Source of the DNA: Piliocolobus tephrosceles
Lineage: Eukaryota > Chordata > Mammalia > Primates > Cercopithecidae
Assembly: GCF_002776525.5 (NCBI RefSeq)
Contig: NC_045439.1
Span: 123,495,832 to 123,559,831 of the forward strand
DNA length: 64,000 nucleotides
Reading direction: 5' to 3'
The stretch's first letter is position 1. Every line of letters begins with the position of its first letter. This document shows positions 50,397-62,257 of the stretch, one piece after another. The translations under genes and the position numbers were made by a program. The notes under the pieces were generated by a model. That model did not search any database. It was not told the DNA's origin and saw only the letters and a list, made by a program, of their open reading frames with translations.

Positions 50397-50688
50397 GGCT
50401 GGGCACAGTGGCTCGCACCTGTAATCCAGCACTTTGAGAGGCTGAGGCAGGCAGATCACAAGGTCAGGAGTTTGAGACCAGCCTGACCAACATGGCGAAA
50501 CCCTATCTCTACTAAAAATACAAAAGTTAGCTGGGCATAGTGGCCAGCACCTGTAATCCCAGCTACTTGGGAGGCTGAGGCAGGAGAATTTCTTGAACCC
50601 AGGAGGCAGAGGTTGCAGTGAGCTGAGATTGTGCCTTGCACTCCAGCTGGGGCGACAAGAGCAAGACTCCGTCTCAAAAAAAAAAAAG
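50397..50688 (+). repeat. Alu, sense
   Basis: Starts ggctgggcacagtggctc; full dimer, short A-tail. Confidence 0.94.
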
Positions 50689-51544
50689 AAATAATCTATA
50701 TTTTGATTATTGTGGTGGTTACATAGGTGAATACATTTATCAAAACTCAGCAAACTATTCATTTAAATGGGCACATTTTATGTAAGTTATACATGAATAA
50801 ATTTTATTCATAACTAAAAAAACAGTTTACAGAGGCCACTGCCCTGTCAAAATAGTACATTTGTCTCTATTAATATGTTTTGAGTGAAAAAATTTAAAAA
50901 GCTTATTCTGTGGACAATTACTTTGCTTTTTCACCTGGTATGGGCATTTAATCTTTGGTGCTTTATGAGAGAAATGAATAAAGTTCTTAGGTAGTTCTGA
51001 TGAGAGAGATCATGTCTAAGAATACGTCAGGGATGGTTTCATAGAGGAAACCATTTTTAATCTTGGCCTTAATTAATAGATACAGAGAAAGAAAGATAAA
51101 AATAAAGAAAATACCATGGCATTCCAAGCAGAATGAACAATAAAGGAAAACAATATTGCCTTTTGCAAAAATACACTGTTTTTTTTTTTTTTGAGGGACT
51201 CTGAGTTTTCATTGTTTGTAATATCACATCTCCATATTAAAGACCTAAGTGTAATTTTCGGTCATTAATTATGCACGGATGATTTCTCCCTATGCAGAAT
51301 GCTGTTTGTGCTTAATCAGGCAATCCTTTAAAAGATATGATCTCTAGGGATTTGCTATTTGAGAAGTGGAATTAGCTACATTACAATTAAATAATTCCTG
51401 TTACAGTACCATGTAAAAGTTCATTCATCCATTCAACATTTATTCTGTAAAATATTTATTGAGTGCTCATTATATATTTGGGACTATTCTAGGCAGTAGA
51501 GATATACATAAGTCAATATTTATCCTTCATGGGGCCTAATATTT
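50689..51544. other. Intergenic, AT-rich
   Basis: A MIR/L2-like phrase at 51425-51500 (tattgagtgctcattatata, ctaggcagtagagatatac). No gene. Confidence 0.5.
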
Positions 51545-52600
51545 TTTTCTTTATTATTACACTTTAAGTTCTAGGGTACATGTGCACAACGTGCAGGTTT
51601 GCTACATATGTATACATGTGCCCTGTTGGTTTGCTGCACCCATTAACTCGTCATTTACATTAGGTATTTCTCCTAATGCTATCCCTCCCCCATCCTCCCA
51701 CTCCAAGACAGGCCCCAGTGTGTGATGTTCCCTGCCCTGTGTCCAAGTGTTCTCATTGTTCTATTTCCACCTATGAGTGAGTGAGAACATGCAGTATTTG
51801 GTTTTCTGTCCTTGTGATAGTTTGCTGAGAATGATGGTTTCCATCTTCATCCATGTTGCTACAAAGGACATGAACTCATCCTTTTTTATGGCTGCATAGT
51901 ATTCCATGGTGTATATGTGCCACATTTTCTTAATCCAGTCTGTCATTGATGGAGTATGGGTTGGTTCCAAGTCTTTGCTATTGTGAATAGTACCACAATA
52001 AACATATGTGTGCATGTATCTTTATAGCAGCATGATTTATAATCCTTTGGGTATATACCCAGTAATGGGATCACTGGGTCAAATGGTATTTCTAGTTCTA
52101 GATCCTTGAGGAGTCGCCACACTGTCTTCCAAAATGGTTGAACTAGTTTACACTCACACCAACAGTGTAAAAGCATTCCTGTTTCTCCACATCCTCTCCA
52201 GCACCTGTTTCCTGACCTTTTAATAATTGCCATTCTAACTGGTGTGAGATGGTATCTCACTGTGGTTTTGATTTGTATTTCTCTGATGACCAGTGATGAT
52301 GAGCATTTTTTCATGTGTCTGTTGGGTGCATAAATGCCTTCTTTTGAAAAGTGTCTGTTCATATCCTTTGCCCACTTTTTGATGGGGTTGATTTTTTCTT
52401 GTAAATTTGTTTAAGTTCTTTGTAGATTCTGGATATTAGCCCTTTGTCAGATGGGTAGATTGCAAAATTTTCTCCCATTCTGTAGATTGCCTGTTCACTC
52501 TGATGATGGTTTCTTTTGCTGTGCAGAAGCTCTTTAGTTTAATTATATCCCATTTGTCTATTTTGGCTTTTGTTGCCATTGCTAATATTCCTAAATTATA
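51545..52600 (-). mobile_element. LINE-1 (L1PA/L1PB) 3' fragment, antisense
   Basis: Reverse-strand L1 with an almost continuous ORF2 C-terminus. Pieces include YAPNRHMKKCSSSLVIREIQ, PFDPVIPLLGIYPKDYKSCC and MEYYAAIKKDEFMSFVATWM, then the 3' UTR down to an A-rich end at 51545. It is 5'-truncated near 52600 and carries frameshifts, so it is not active. Confidence 0.9.
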
Positions 52601-53168
52601 TTTAATTTCAAACATTCTAAGACATCACTCTGTAATGAATGTAAAACCACTTTTGTTAGAGAGTATGATACCAGTAGTTCTATTTAATCTTCCTTTTAAA
52701 CAAATATATATTTATTTTAAAACATGGGTTTTTAATGATTTTTTTATTTGGTTAAATTTTCAGCACTGTGTTTAATAATCTGGGATACCAAAAAAAAGCC
52801 TGAGAAATTATAGTCTAGATATAGAGAAAATACCTATACATGACATGATTAAAGTACTTTTAGGTAGAGTGTGTAATGAAATTTGAGGTAACAAAATACA
52901 GGGTAACTGTAAGGGTGAAATTGACACGGAGTCACAACAGTCAGGGGACATTTATGACAGAATAGTGTTGGTGAGATTTTGATTGGTGCTTCCAGGCAGA
53001 GGGAGCAAGACAGCAGGCCTGGAAGCAGTGATGAGTGGGGTATATGGAGGACACTGTGAAGACTGGCCTGCAATAAAGTTTAACCTGTAATTCCTTCATA
53101 AAGATTTCCACGTAGGAAATTAATCACAGTTATATTCACAGCGGTTAATTACAGTGTTATTTAAAATG
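52601..53168. other. Intergenic, nothing recognised
   Basis: AT-rich with no repeat or exon that I can name. Confidence 0.5.
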
Positions 53169-53500
53169 ATGAAAATTGGCCAGACGTGGTGGCTCATGCT
53201 TGCAATCCCAGCACTTTGAGAGGCTGAGGCAGGTGGATCACCTGAGGTCAGGAGTTCGATACCAGCCTGACCAATGTGGTGAAACCCCGTCTCTACTGAA
53301 AATACAAAAATTAGCTGGGTGTGGTGGCATGTGCCTGTAGTCCCAGCTACTCAGGAGGCTGAGACAGGATAATTGCTTGAACCCAGGAGGCGGAGGTTGC
53401 AGTGAGCCTAGATCCCACCACTGCACTCCAGCCTGGGCAATAGAGGGAGACTCTGCCTCAAACAAACAAACAAACAAAAAAAAACCCAAAAACACACCAA
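53169..53500 (+). repeat. Alu, sense, with CAAA-rich tail
   Basis: Starts ggccagacgtggtggctc; tail of AACAAACAAACAAAC then A-rich, extending toward 53515. The phrase gatgaaaattgg before and after is the target-site duplication. Confidence 0.94.
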
Positions 53501-53515
53501 AAAAACACCAAAAAA

Positions 53516-53949
53516 GATGAAAATTGGAGGGAAGTGATGACACCTTTGACTGTTGTGTGACACTGATTTCTCTCATATTTGTACTGGCTGATCCTGAGGC
53601 AAGTCAAAAAAAGACAAAAATGTATAAAAATAAAGAAAAATAAATAAAATGATTAAAAATGGAAACAACCCACATTTTAATCAATAGGGGAATAGAAATG
53701 ACTTAGGCTGTATTCATTCAATAGAACAATATGTAGCCATTTCAAAAAATGTTTTTGATAACAAGGTGGTAAAATGTCCATGATGAAATAAAAATGTTCA
53801 TAATTATGTAAAAGAAGCAGAATATAAAATTGTAAGTACATTATGATGGTAATTTTGTGAAAATGAAAAAAATTCGTATCTTAGAAAAAATCCTGGAAGA
53901 AAATACTCTAAGCATTTTATTTACTTTAATATAATTTATTTATTTATTT
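53516..53949. other. Intergenic A-rich sequence
   Basis: A/T-rich stretch with text such as gaaacaacccacattttaat and ttgtaagtacattatgatg, perhaps an old L1 or similar repeat. Not assigned. Confidence 0.4.
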
Positions 53950-54070
53950 TACAGAGACAGGGTTTCCCTATGTTGCCCAGGCTGGTCTTGAACTCCTAGG
54001 CTCAAGTGATCCTTCTGCCTCAGCCTCCCAAATTTCTGGGATTACAGGCATGAGCCACCATGCCTGCCCT
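53950..54070 (-). repeat. Alu left monomer (FLAM-like), antisense
   Basis: acagagacagggtttcccta to accatgcctgccc; monomer length only. Confidence 0.85.
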
Positions 54071-54204
54071 CCAAATATTTTATGATGGTTATCATTTGTT
54101 GATGGAATTATAGTTGATTTTTATTTCCATCTTTATATTTTTCTGTAATTTTAACATTTATTGTAACGATTACATATTTTGTTTATACTCTTAGATAATA
54201 TTTG

Positions 54205-54625
54205 TATTAGTTTGCTAGAGCTGCCATACCAAAATACCATGCACTTGGTTGCTTACACAAAAGAAACTTATTTTCTCATAGTTCTGGAGTCTAGAAGTCC
54301 ATGATCAAGGTACCAGTAGGCTTGGTTTCTTCTGAGGCCTGATTCATTGGTTTGCAGGTGGCTACTTTCCCACTCTGTCTTCACATGGTTTTCCCTCTGT
54401 CTGCACATGTTTCTGGTGTCTCCTGGTATGCCTAAATTTCTCTTTCTTACAAGGACACCAGTCACATTGGATTAGGGCCCACGCTGAAAAAAAAAACAGG
54501 GCACGTCATTTTAACCAAAGCAATGCTTTAAAGACCTTATCTCCAAATATAGTCACATTCTCAAGTACTGGGGCTTAGGATTTACACAAATTTTGGGAAG
54601 ACACGATTCAACCTATATACTAGTT
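54205..54625 (+). repeat. Medium-copy interspersed repeat
   Basis: gtattagtttgctagagctg, ttttctcatagttctggagt, ggacaccagtcacattggat and tctccaaatatagtcacatt follow the familiar order of a common repeat. It is related in layout to the one at 18219. Family name not assigned. Confidence 0.65.
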
Positions 54626-54945
54626 TAAAAAGTAATTGCTATATTATTGGTAATACAGACACAAAAACTGGGGCAAGCTTGACTAGAGTAGAAAGATATG
54701 TGGCAAATAGCAATAGTAGGGTAGGTGAAATAACTTCAATGATACCTTAATTATTGATTGTTCACTGTATACTGGGCATTGTATTAAGATATGTTGACAG
54801 TCTCATGAAATCATTGATTTAAATATTGATTTAATATGGCATCAAGTTTGGGAAAACATTGAATCATGACAAGCTGTGGACTTTGGATAGACATAAGAAA
54901 TGATTTGAAGGTAGGAAAATGACTCGAGGAAGGGTATTTTATTTA

Positions 54946-54976
54946 TTTTTATTTTATTATTATTATTATTATTATT
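54946..54976 (+). repeat. (ATT)n microsatellite
   Basis: About nine ATT units continue into the poly-T of the following antisense Alu. Confidence 0.9.
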
Positions 54977-55260
54977 TTGAGACAGAGTCTCGCTCTGTTG
55001 CCCAGGCTGGAGTGCAGTGGCACAATCTCGGCTCATTGCAACCTCTGCCTCCCGGGTTCAAATGATTCTCATGCCTCAGACTCCTGAGTAGCTGGAATTA
55101 CAGGCGTGCGCCACCATGCCTGGCTAATTTTTGTATTTTTAGTGGAGACGGGGTTTTCCCATGTTGGCCAGGCTGGTCTCAAACTGCTGACATCAGGTGA
55201 TCCACTGTCCTCAGCCTCCCAAAGTGCTGGGATTACAGGCGTGAGGCACCGTGCCTGGCC
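54977..55260 (-). repeat. Alu, antisense
   Basis: gagacagagtctcgctctg to cgtgcctggcc; full dimer. Confidence 0.94.
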
Positions 55261-55273
55261 ATTTAGTTTTATT

Positions 55274-55563
55274 ATTGTTTTTGAGATGGAGTCTCACTCT
55301 GTCACTCAGGCTAGAGTGCAGTGGCGTGATCTCGACTCACTGCAACCTTCGCCTCCCAGGTTCAAGTGATTCTCCTGCCTCAGCCTCCTGAGTAGCTAGG
55401 ACTACAGACACACACCACCATGCCTGGCTAATTTTTGTATTTTTAATAGAGATGGGTTTCTTCATGTTGGCCAGGCTGGTCTCAAACTCTTGAACTCAGC
55501 TAATCTGCTCGCCTTGGACTCCCAAAGTGCTGGGATTAGACGCATGAGCCACCGTGCCCGGCC
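55274..55563 (-). repeat. Alu, antisense
   Basis: gagatggagtctcactctg to cgtgcccggcc. The phrase aggaagggtatttta before the 54946 repeat and after this copy suggests the pair arrived at one target. Confidence 0.93.
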
Positions 55564-55613
55564 ACAGGAAGGGTATTTTAGGAAGATTAGTTTGGTAACA
55601 GAATGGATTAGTG

Positions 55614-55920
55614 GGCCAGGCACAGTGGCTCATGCCTGTAATCCCAGAACTTTGGGAGGCCGAGATGGGCAGATCACTGGAGGTCAGGAGTTCGAGATCG
55701 GCCTGGCCAACATGGTGAAACCCTGTCTCTACTAAAAATACAAAAATCAGCTGGGCATGAGAACGGGTGCTCGTAATCCCAGCTACTCAGGAGGCTGAGG
55801 CAGGAGAATCGCTTGAACCTGGGAGGCGGAGGTTGTAGTGAGCCTTGCCATTGCACTCCAGCCTGGGAGCCTGGGAGACAACAGTGAAACTCTGTCTCAA
55901 AAAAAAAAAAAAAAAAAAAG
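55614..55920 (+). repeat. Alu, sense
   Basis: Starts gggccaggcacagtggctc; long A-tail. Only about 50 bp from the preceding antisense Alu, forming an inverted pair. The flanking aatggattagtg / aatagattagtga is duplicated. Confidence 0.94.
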
Positions 55921-56082
55921 AATAGATTAGTGACAGTTTAATTTCAGGGATCAGCAAACCTTTCTGTAAAGGAACAGAAAGTAAATATTTTGGGGCATAC
56001 ATATGGTCTCTGTTGCAAATACTGAAGTCTGTCATTGTAATATGAAAGCAGTGACAGACAATAAGTAAATGAATGAGCATGG

Positions 56083-56478
56083 CAGCTGCTAAATCTCAGG
56101 TTTAACCTAAAGCTACCTTCTTACATATTTTAAGTTCAGCCTAAAGGTTTCTTTGTGCATTGTGAACTACAACCTAAATGGAATTGTAAACAGACTGTAG
56201 CCTACTCTTGTGCCAATCACTGTTTCGGCCAATCAAACATGGCCAACTGTTCAAACTGTGTTCAAATAGGGCAAATGCTGAGCTACAACCAATCCAGCTG
56301 TTTCTGTACCTCACTTCCATTTTCTGTATGTCACTTTCATTTTTCTGCCCATAAACCTTCCACCACGTGGCTGCTCTGGAGTCTCTGAGCCTACTCTAGC
56401 TCGGGAGGCTGTCTGATTCATGAATTAGTTTTTGCTCAATTAATTCTTAAATTTAATTTGGCTGAAGTTTTTCTTTTA
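56083..56478 (+). mobile_element. LTR-like insertion (ERV1-type), solo
   Basis: It carries caatcaaacatggcc, a TATA-like cataaaccttcc and tctctgagcctactctagct, followed by gctgaagtttttcttttaac. I infer a solo LTR from this promoter-like layout and from its position between two halves of another repeat. Exact ends and family are not fixed; no viral gene is present. Confidence 0.5.
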
Positions 56479-56504
56479 ACTCAGTGTTCCAATAAAACGT
56501 ATGT

Positions 56505-56665
56505 ACAAGGAAAATTACAATGTTCCCAGCACAAAGAAAAGATAAATGTTTGAGGTGAAGGATATCCAAATTATACTGATTTGATTATTACATGTTGTAT
56601 CAGGTATTAAAATATCACACATACCCCCCAAATATGAACAACTATTATATATCAGTTAAAAAACC
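56505..56665 (+). mobile_element. LINE-1 3' end fragment
   Basis: gatttgattattacatgttg, aaaatatcacacatacccc and tgaacaactattatatatca are the sense 3' end of an older L1. Confidence 0.65.
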
Positions 56666-56730
56666 CTGGATGTATAAGAACAGGTCGTGGGCTAGATTTG
56701 GTTGATTGGCCATAGTTTGGTGACTCCTGG

Positions 56731-57149
56731 AATAGACCTCGTAGAAGGGACAGTAGCAGATAAAACCTGGAGGTTCAAGCACAGTTAGGAAGAGAATATG
56801 ACAATAATTAATATCTGCAGTGAGGACGGCCAGAATTAAGCTGGGCCAATGTGATGGAAATGGAGATATATTGGAGCCCTTTTAGGGGAAAAGGACGGCA
56901 GACCAGGTGATGACTGGAATGCAGAACTTGAAGTGGAGAAAATGAAAGATTTTGGGGATTCTGAGCAGGAAAGCCAGGAAAGGGCAGGGCAGTGTCACTG
57001 ACATAAATGGATACATCCATGAACTGGCCATTTGCCTGGTGGCTGCCAGATCCTTTTCTGCTTTTACCGTCTCTGACTCATATCACGTGAAACTACATTT
57101 CCCAGGTTATCTTGCCCCTTGGCTTCTGGATGGGTTCTGGCAATGGAAG
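56731..57149. other. Intergenic, nothing firmly recognised
   Basis: The part around 57040-57149 (gaaactacatttcccaggtt) resembles a common old repeat and may continue after the LTR at 58723. Family not assigned. Confidence 0.4.
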
Positions 57150-57713
57150 TGTGAACCAAAAATAAAATTCTAAGATCCCCCAACCATCTGAATGGACCCC
57201 TCCTCTTGGCCAAGGGCATTCCAGAATTAACCTGAAAAACTAGCTCAGGCCATGACGAAAGAGAGGGTTGGAAATGCCTCATTATACTCTCTTCCCTTTT
57301 GGAATTCAGGAAAAACCCGACCAGCATTGACATCAACACATATCTTAAGTCTGATCAGAAACATTTAGAATTTACCCTCTCAGAAGCTCGCTACCTGGAT
57401 GCTTCAACTGCAGGATAAAACCTTGGTTTACACGACCCCTCACTGTAACCCAGACATTCCTTTCTATTGATAATAACTCTTTCAACCTGATGCCAATCAG
57501 ATAATGGTTTCTTTTTTCTTTTCTTTTCTTTTTTTTTTTTGAGGCAGAGTTTCGCTTTTTGAGCCCAAGCTGGAATGCAATGACGCGATCTTGGCTCACT
57601 GCAACCTCCGCTTCCCAGGTTCAAGCAATTTTCCCGCCTCAGCCTCCCGAGTAGCTGGGATTACCAGCATGTACCACGACACCTAGCTAATTTTGTATTT
57701 TTAGTAGAGACAG

Positions 57714-58018
57714 GCTGGGCACGGTTGCTCACACCTGTAATTCCAGCACTTTGGAAGACTGAGGCGGGTGGATCAGGAGGTCAGGAGTTTGAGACCAGCC
57801 TGACCAACATGGTGAAACTCCACCTCTACTAAAAATACAAAAATTAGCCAGGCACGGTGGTGCGTGCCTGTAGTCCCAGATACTCAGGAGGCTGAGGCAG
57901 AACTTCTTGAACCTGGGAGGTGGAGGTTGCGGTGAGCCAAGATCGCACCACTGCACTCCAGCCTGGGTGACAGAGTAAGACCCCCATCTCAAAACAAACA
58001 AACAAACAAACAAAAAAT
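57714..58018 (+). repeat. Alu, sense, nested
   Basis: Starts ggctgggcacggttgctc; tail of CAAA units at 57994-58015. Confidence 0.93.
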
Positions 58019-58019
58019 T

Positions 58020-58328
58020 GGGCTGGGCGTGGTGGCTCACACCTGTAATCCCAACACTTTGGGAGGCCGAGGCAGGTGGATCACCTGAGCTCAGGAGTTC
58101 AAGATCAGCCTGGTCAATATGGTGAAACCCCGTCTCTACTAAAAATACAAAAATTAGCCAGGTATGGTGGCACAAGCCTGTAGTCCCAGCTACTTGGGAG
58201 GTTGAGGCAGAAGAAGAGCTTGAAGCTGGGAGGCGGAGGTTGCGGTGAGCCAAGATCGAGCCACTGCAATCCAGCCTGGACGACAGAGTGAGACTCCGTT
58301 TCAAAAAATAAAAAAAAAAAATAAGTAA
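58020..58328 (+). repeat. Alu, sense, nested, directly following
   Basis: Starts gggctgggcgtggtggctc; tail AAAATAAGTAAGT. Confidence 0.93.
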
Positions 58329-58722
58329 GTAGAGACGGGGTTTCTCCATGTTGCTCTGGCTCGTCTCAAACTCCCAACCTCAGGTGATCTGCCCGCCTTG
58401 ACCTTCCAAAGTGCTGCGATTACAGGCATGAGCCATGGTGCCCGGCAGAGAATTGTTAAATCTACCTATGACCTGGAAGACCCACCCCCCACCTCCCTCC
58501 TTTGAGTTGTTCTGCCCTTCTAGATCAAACCAATGTAAATCTTACATGTACTGATTGATGCCTTATGTCTCTCTAAAGTGTATAAAAGCAAGCTGTACCC
58601 CAACCACCTTGGTCGCATGTTGTCAGGGCCTCCTGAGGTTGTGTGACAGGCGCGTCTTTAGCCTTGGCAAAATAAACTTTCTAAATTGATTGAGACTTGT
58701 CTCAGATACTTTTAAGTTCACA

Positions 58723-59527
58723 AAAGTCACTGGCCCAAGAGTGTAGACAGGGGGGACGAGAACCCAAGGTAGTTCTCTCCTGTTCTCTCTGCTTCCTGTC
58801 TTATTCCTAGCAGCAACATCTCTTCCTCCTTGGCCAGACGGCCTTTCTCTCCACGATCCTAGTTCCCTCCATGCAGACCTTGCCATGATTCCTGCGACCT
58901 CTGGATGCCCTTAGATTCTGGGCTCCACTAACTCCACTAACTCCTATTGTCCCTCCAGCCTAGGGGGTGGCGGCAGATGCCTACTGTTGCATTTCCAGAT
59001 TGCTTCGTTGTGCCCCTTTTGGCTTCTTAGCTCTTCTCTTACCCATGTACCAATTCCTTGTGGTAAAATCCTTCTGAAATACTTAGAGTGGTTTCTGCTT
59101 TCTGGCTGGACCCTAACTAATATAGTTAAGAAGCTGTGTCAGTTATTAATTTATTATCTCTTAGCTCCAAACCCACTGCTTTGTGATTCTGGGGCTGATA
59201 GTCCACAAACTGCTTTTCTGCTTCTCCAACTGGCTCCCTGTTCCACTCTGCCAATGAGGGATGCTAGATCGGGGCTAGAAGGCTGGAGGTGGGAGAATGA
59301 ATTGTTACCTCTAGCTTGTTCCATGTGGGTTTCCTATTTAATTGCATCCTGTGAACACCATCAAGTGGCACTTCTTCCTTCTGGCAGTGCCTCTCATCCA
59401 GGAACTGTATCCAGTTTCCTATCTTTCTAACACTTGCAGAGCTGGTCTTATCATGCCCACTCAGAGACATCAGTGGTGCTCTCTTCTCAGATATATGAAT
59501 TTCAGTTCTGGGGGAGGCTTTTTTCTT
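58723..59527. other. Intergenic, old repeat text, no gene
   Basis: Around 59050-59110 gtggtaaaatccttctgaaa and gtggtttctgctttctggct resemble a common repeat end, and similar text recurs at 60000-60035. A frame at 58987-59430 has no domain. Confidence 0.4.
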
Positions 59528-59528
59528 T

Positions 59529-59813
59529 TTTTTTAGATGGAGCCTCGCTCTGTTGCCAGGCTGGAGTGCAGTGGCACAATCTTGGCTCACTGCAACCTCC
59601 GCCTCGTGGGTTCAAGCAATTCTCCTGCCTCAGCCTCCCAAGTAGTTGGGACTACAGGCGTGTGCCACCACACCCAGCTAATTTTTGTATTTTTAGTAGA
59701 GGTGGGGTTTCACAGTGTTGGCCAGGATGGTCTTGATCTCCTGACTTTTTGATCTACCCGCCTCAGCCTCCCAAAGTGCTGGGATTACAGGTGTGTGCCA
59801 CTGTGCCCGGCCT
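59529..59813 (-). repeat. Alu, antisense
   Basis: Short T-run, full dimer, ends ctgtgcccggcc. Confidence 0.93.
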
Positions 59814-60710
59814 AAGCTTCAAAGTTTTAATCACCCTGGCCTCTTTCCTTCGTTCCCTCAGCTGTAGGGGTGGCAACTGCATTCTTCAATTGCTATCTCT
59901 GTGGTCCTTTAGAGTTCTCTTTTTGCTCTTTCAGTTACCTAATTAACAACTTTATAATTACTTAACAATCTTTTACATTTAATTCTTTCCATATACGGGA
60001 ATGGTTTCTGTCTCCTGACTGGATCTTGCCAGTTACAGAAGTGCAGCTGGGGTGTTTTTTGAAAGGTGTCAGGTTTGGTTTTGAATATATTGAACTTGCA
60101 ATGACAGCAGGCTATTCAAGTGGAGATACCTTGTACGTAGATCAACTATGGTCCTGGTGTTTGTGGGAGAGACAAGATCTGAAAATGTTTTGTTCTCGTC
60201 AGCACTGATGTGGTCACAGTAACTATGATTGCTTGAGCTCTTTGGGTGAGTGGTGTGAAGTGCCAAGAGCAGATGACTGAGAACAGCCTCACAAATAAAA
60301 GGTGTCAACATTTAAAAAAAATCACAAATTTGAAGATACAATGATGAATTTATGATAAAGTACTGATAAATGAAGTTCATACCAAGATTTTTTTTCTGGC
60401 TACCCTTAAATTCTTACCCAGCCCGTGTTTCAAAGTATGTACCAATACTGAGGCTATCCTTACAAAGCAAAGCCTAGGTACCCTGGAGCTCTTACTTTTC
60501 CTCTAGCACCACTAGGGAAAGCCACCAGGTCACAGTGAAGACAGTAATTTTTCCTTTCTTCTTTTGATTCTGTGAGTCTACTGTCAACACTATAGTGGTA
60601 CTGCAGAAAGACATAAAAGTTATGAGAAAATTTTATCATCTGATCAATGGGGCTCTCCCCATTACTAACCAGCTATTTTTTAAAATGTCTTTTTAAAAAC
60701 TTTTATTTTA
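59814..60710. other. Intergenic, nothing recognised
   Basis: No exon or firm repeat, apart from the repeat-like phrase gaatggtttctgtctcctga near 60000. Confidence 0.45.
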
Positions 60711-60837
60711 CTTTTTTGTAAAGATGGGGGTCTCACTATGTTGCCCAGGCTGGTCTTGAACTCCTGGCCCAAAGTTATCATCCCTCCTCAGCCTTCCAAA
60801 GTGCTAAGATTACAGGCATGAGCCACTGAGCCTGGTC
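60711..60837 (-). repeat. Alu left monomer (FLAM-like), antisense
   Basis: ttgtaaagatgggggtctca to ctgagcctggtc; monomer only. Confidence 0.85.
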
Positions 60838-62164
60838 TTTTAAAATGTCTCATCAATTTATTCAGACATCTACTGAGTAGGTACTGACACCTGGTGTCAG
60901 GTGTCCATTTCTTTGCAGTTTCCTGCCCACCATTGTTCTAAGCCTTTTGTCTCCTGCACTCTCCTCTTGGTGCCCCTCCCTGTCCCCTTCTCCTTTGACA
61001 GGGGCTATGTGTTACTTTGCTGGCAAAATAAAGACCATGTGAGATAAGCCTTTTAATCCATTCCAAAACAACTCTGTGGCTATTTCTTTCTCTTCCCCAT
61101 CTTAGGCGAGGAACTGAACTTCCTCTTTCTAAGTTTAAACTAACCTTATGTTTTCAGTCATCTCTGTTCTCTCCCTTTTCTCCCTGGTGGGTGCTATAAC
61201 ATCTGCAATCAATAATTATCTCCCTTTTGTCTAGCTTAAGCACCTTTAATTTCTTCTTCTCTCTTCTGGCTGCAGACATAATCCTTTTTCCTCCTTGCTG
61301 AAAAAAAACAAAAAAAACCCCAAACCCCAAAGCCTTCATTTGACCTTGCTGCATTTTTTATCCTCTTTTCCTCATCCTTTTGTTGTTACATGTTTGAGGA
61401 CAGAACTCCATTTTCTCAATGCAGAGTCATTCCTTGTTCTGCCCTCTTGACGTCTGCTGCTCCCTCAGCCCTCATCTCTGCCACTCAAACTGATTGCTGA
61501 AGGCAACCCTGGGTTCCTCATCCTGAGGCGTGGCGGATTTTTCTCATTGTCTTAGATTTCTCAGTGGTATTTGACACTGTTGATTATCTTTCTTTCTAAC
61601 ACTCTCCTTTCATAGTTTTCATAGAGCAACATATAATTTTCTTCCTATCTTTTTTAACCTTTCGAGATAGTTTGGATGACTATATATGCTGAGTTTAAAT
61701 TCCAATATATCTACTGCAGTTTGATGGGACATGAAGAAATAGTGGTGTCACCAAAAACTGATTGCTGCTAAGATAGGCTTTGTATAATTTGCCCAATGAT
61801 GTTAAAATCAACTAGGGGTCTGTCTTCAGCTTGAGAGGTCTTACTATTTGATTGTGTCAGAAGCTGGTTAAAGTAACCAGTCTCATCAGAGAATAGTGCT
61901 TGTTGTATAGTCTCTCCCTTGAACCATGCTAGCTAGCTAATCCCTAACACATTTTGCCCTTCCAATCCCTTTCATTTCTCCACGTTTTAACCTTCCAGTT
62001 TCTGATCTAGATATATTAATTCATTGTTTAGGATATGATCAAGTTCTATCTTCTGACTGTTTACATTTATGTCCCAGTGGCATGTATTGGTTCTATTCAC
62101 TAAACTTAGAGTTCTGGAGGTTTTTCTGCCATCCCTAAGAGTAACTCACAGTGCTCTATAAGAA

Positions 62165-62165
<1 letters not shown>
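60838..62165. other. Intergenic, Alu-free, nothing recognised
   Basis: About 1.3 kb of pyrimidine-rich, unique-looking sequence. A phrase near 61400-61600 (tctgccactcaaactgattg, gtatttgacactgttgatta) may be old repeat. No gene is supported. Confidence 0.45.
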
Positions 62166-62197
<32 letters not shown>

Positions 62198-62198
62198 A
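62166..62198 (+). repeat. (AAC)n microsatellite
   Basis: Eleven CAA/AAC units, uninterrupted. Confidence 0.95.
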
Positions 62199-62257
62199 AC
62201 CTACTTCATTTGATAGGCTTTTCTTTCTTCTTTATTTTTTTAATTTTTCTTTTTTGT

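Larger units (their letters stand above)
55945..56730 (+). mobile_element. Old MER-type DNA transposon, interrupted
   Basis: gatcagcaaacctttctgta, gtaaatattttggggcatac, gaaagcagtgacagacaata and, much later, gtgttccaataaaac, ggctagatttggttgattgg and ccatagtttggtgactcctg are in the order of a common MER-type DNA element. It is interrupted at about 56083-56478 and 56505-56665. Confidence 0.6.
57527..58446 (-). repeat. Alu, antisense, split by two sense Alus
   Basis: Left piece 57527-57713 ends at tttagtagagacag. The copy resumes at 58329 with agagacggggtttctcc and ends gtgcccggc. Confidence 0.9.
57150..58722 (+). mobile_element. Solo LTR with three Alus nested inside
   Basis: The ends are tgtgaacc at 57150 and gttcaca at 58716-58722, an inverted repeat with TG...CA termini. 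It has a TATA box (tataaaag at about 58579) and aataaa near 58671, in LTR order. Flanking 4-mers gaag and aaag match at three of four bases, so the duplication is only suggestive. With the Alus removed the LTR is about 650 bp. No retroviral gene is present. Family not assigned. Confidence 0.7.

Noticed and set aside
51761..52362. Two reverse-strand frames of 84 and 139 residues
   Set aside because: They are the frameshifted C-terminus of LINE-1 ORF2 in a truncated copy.
57729..58349. A 206-residue reverse-strand open frame
   Set aside because: It reads through two adjacent sense Alus on their antisense strand.
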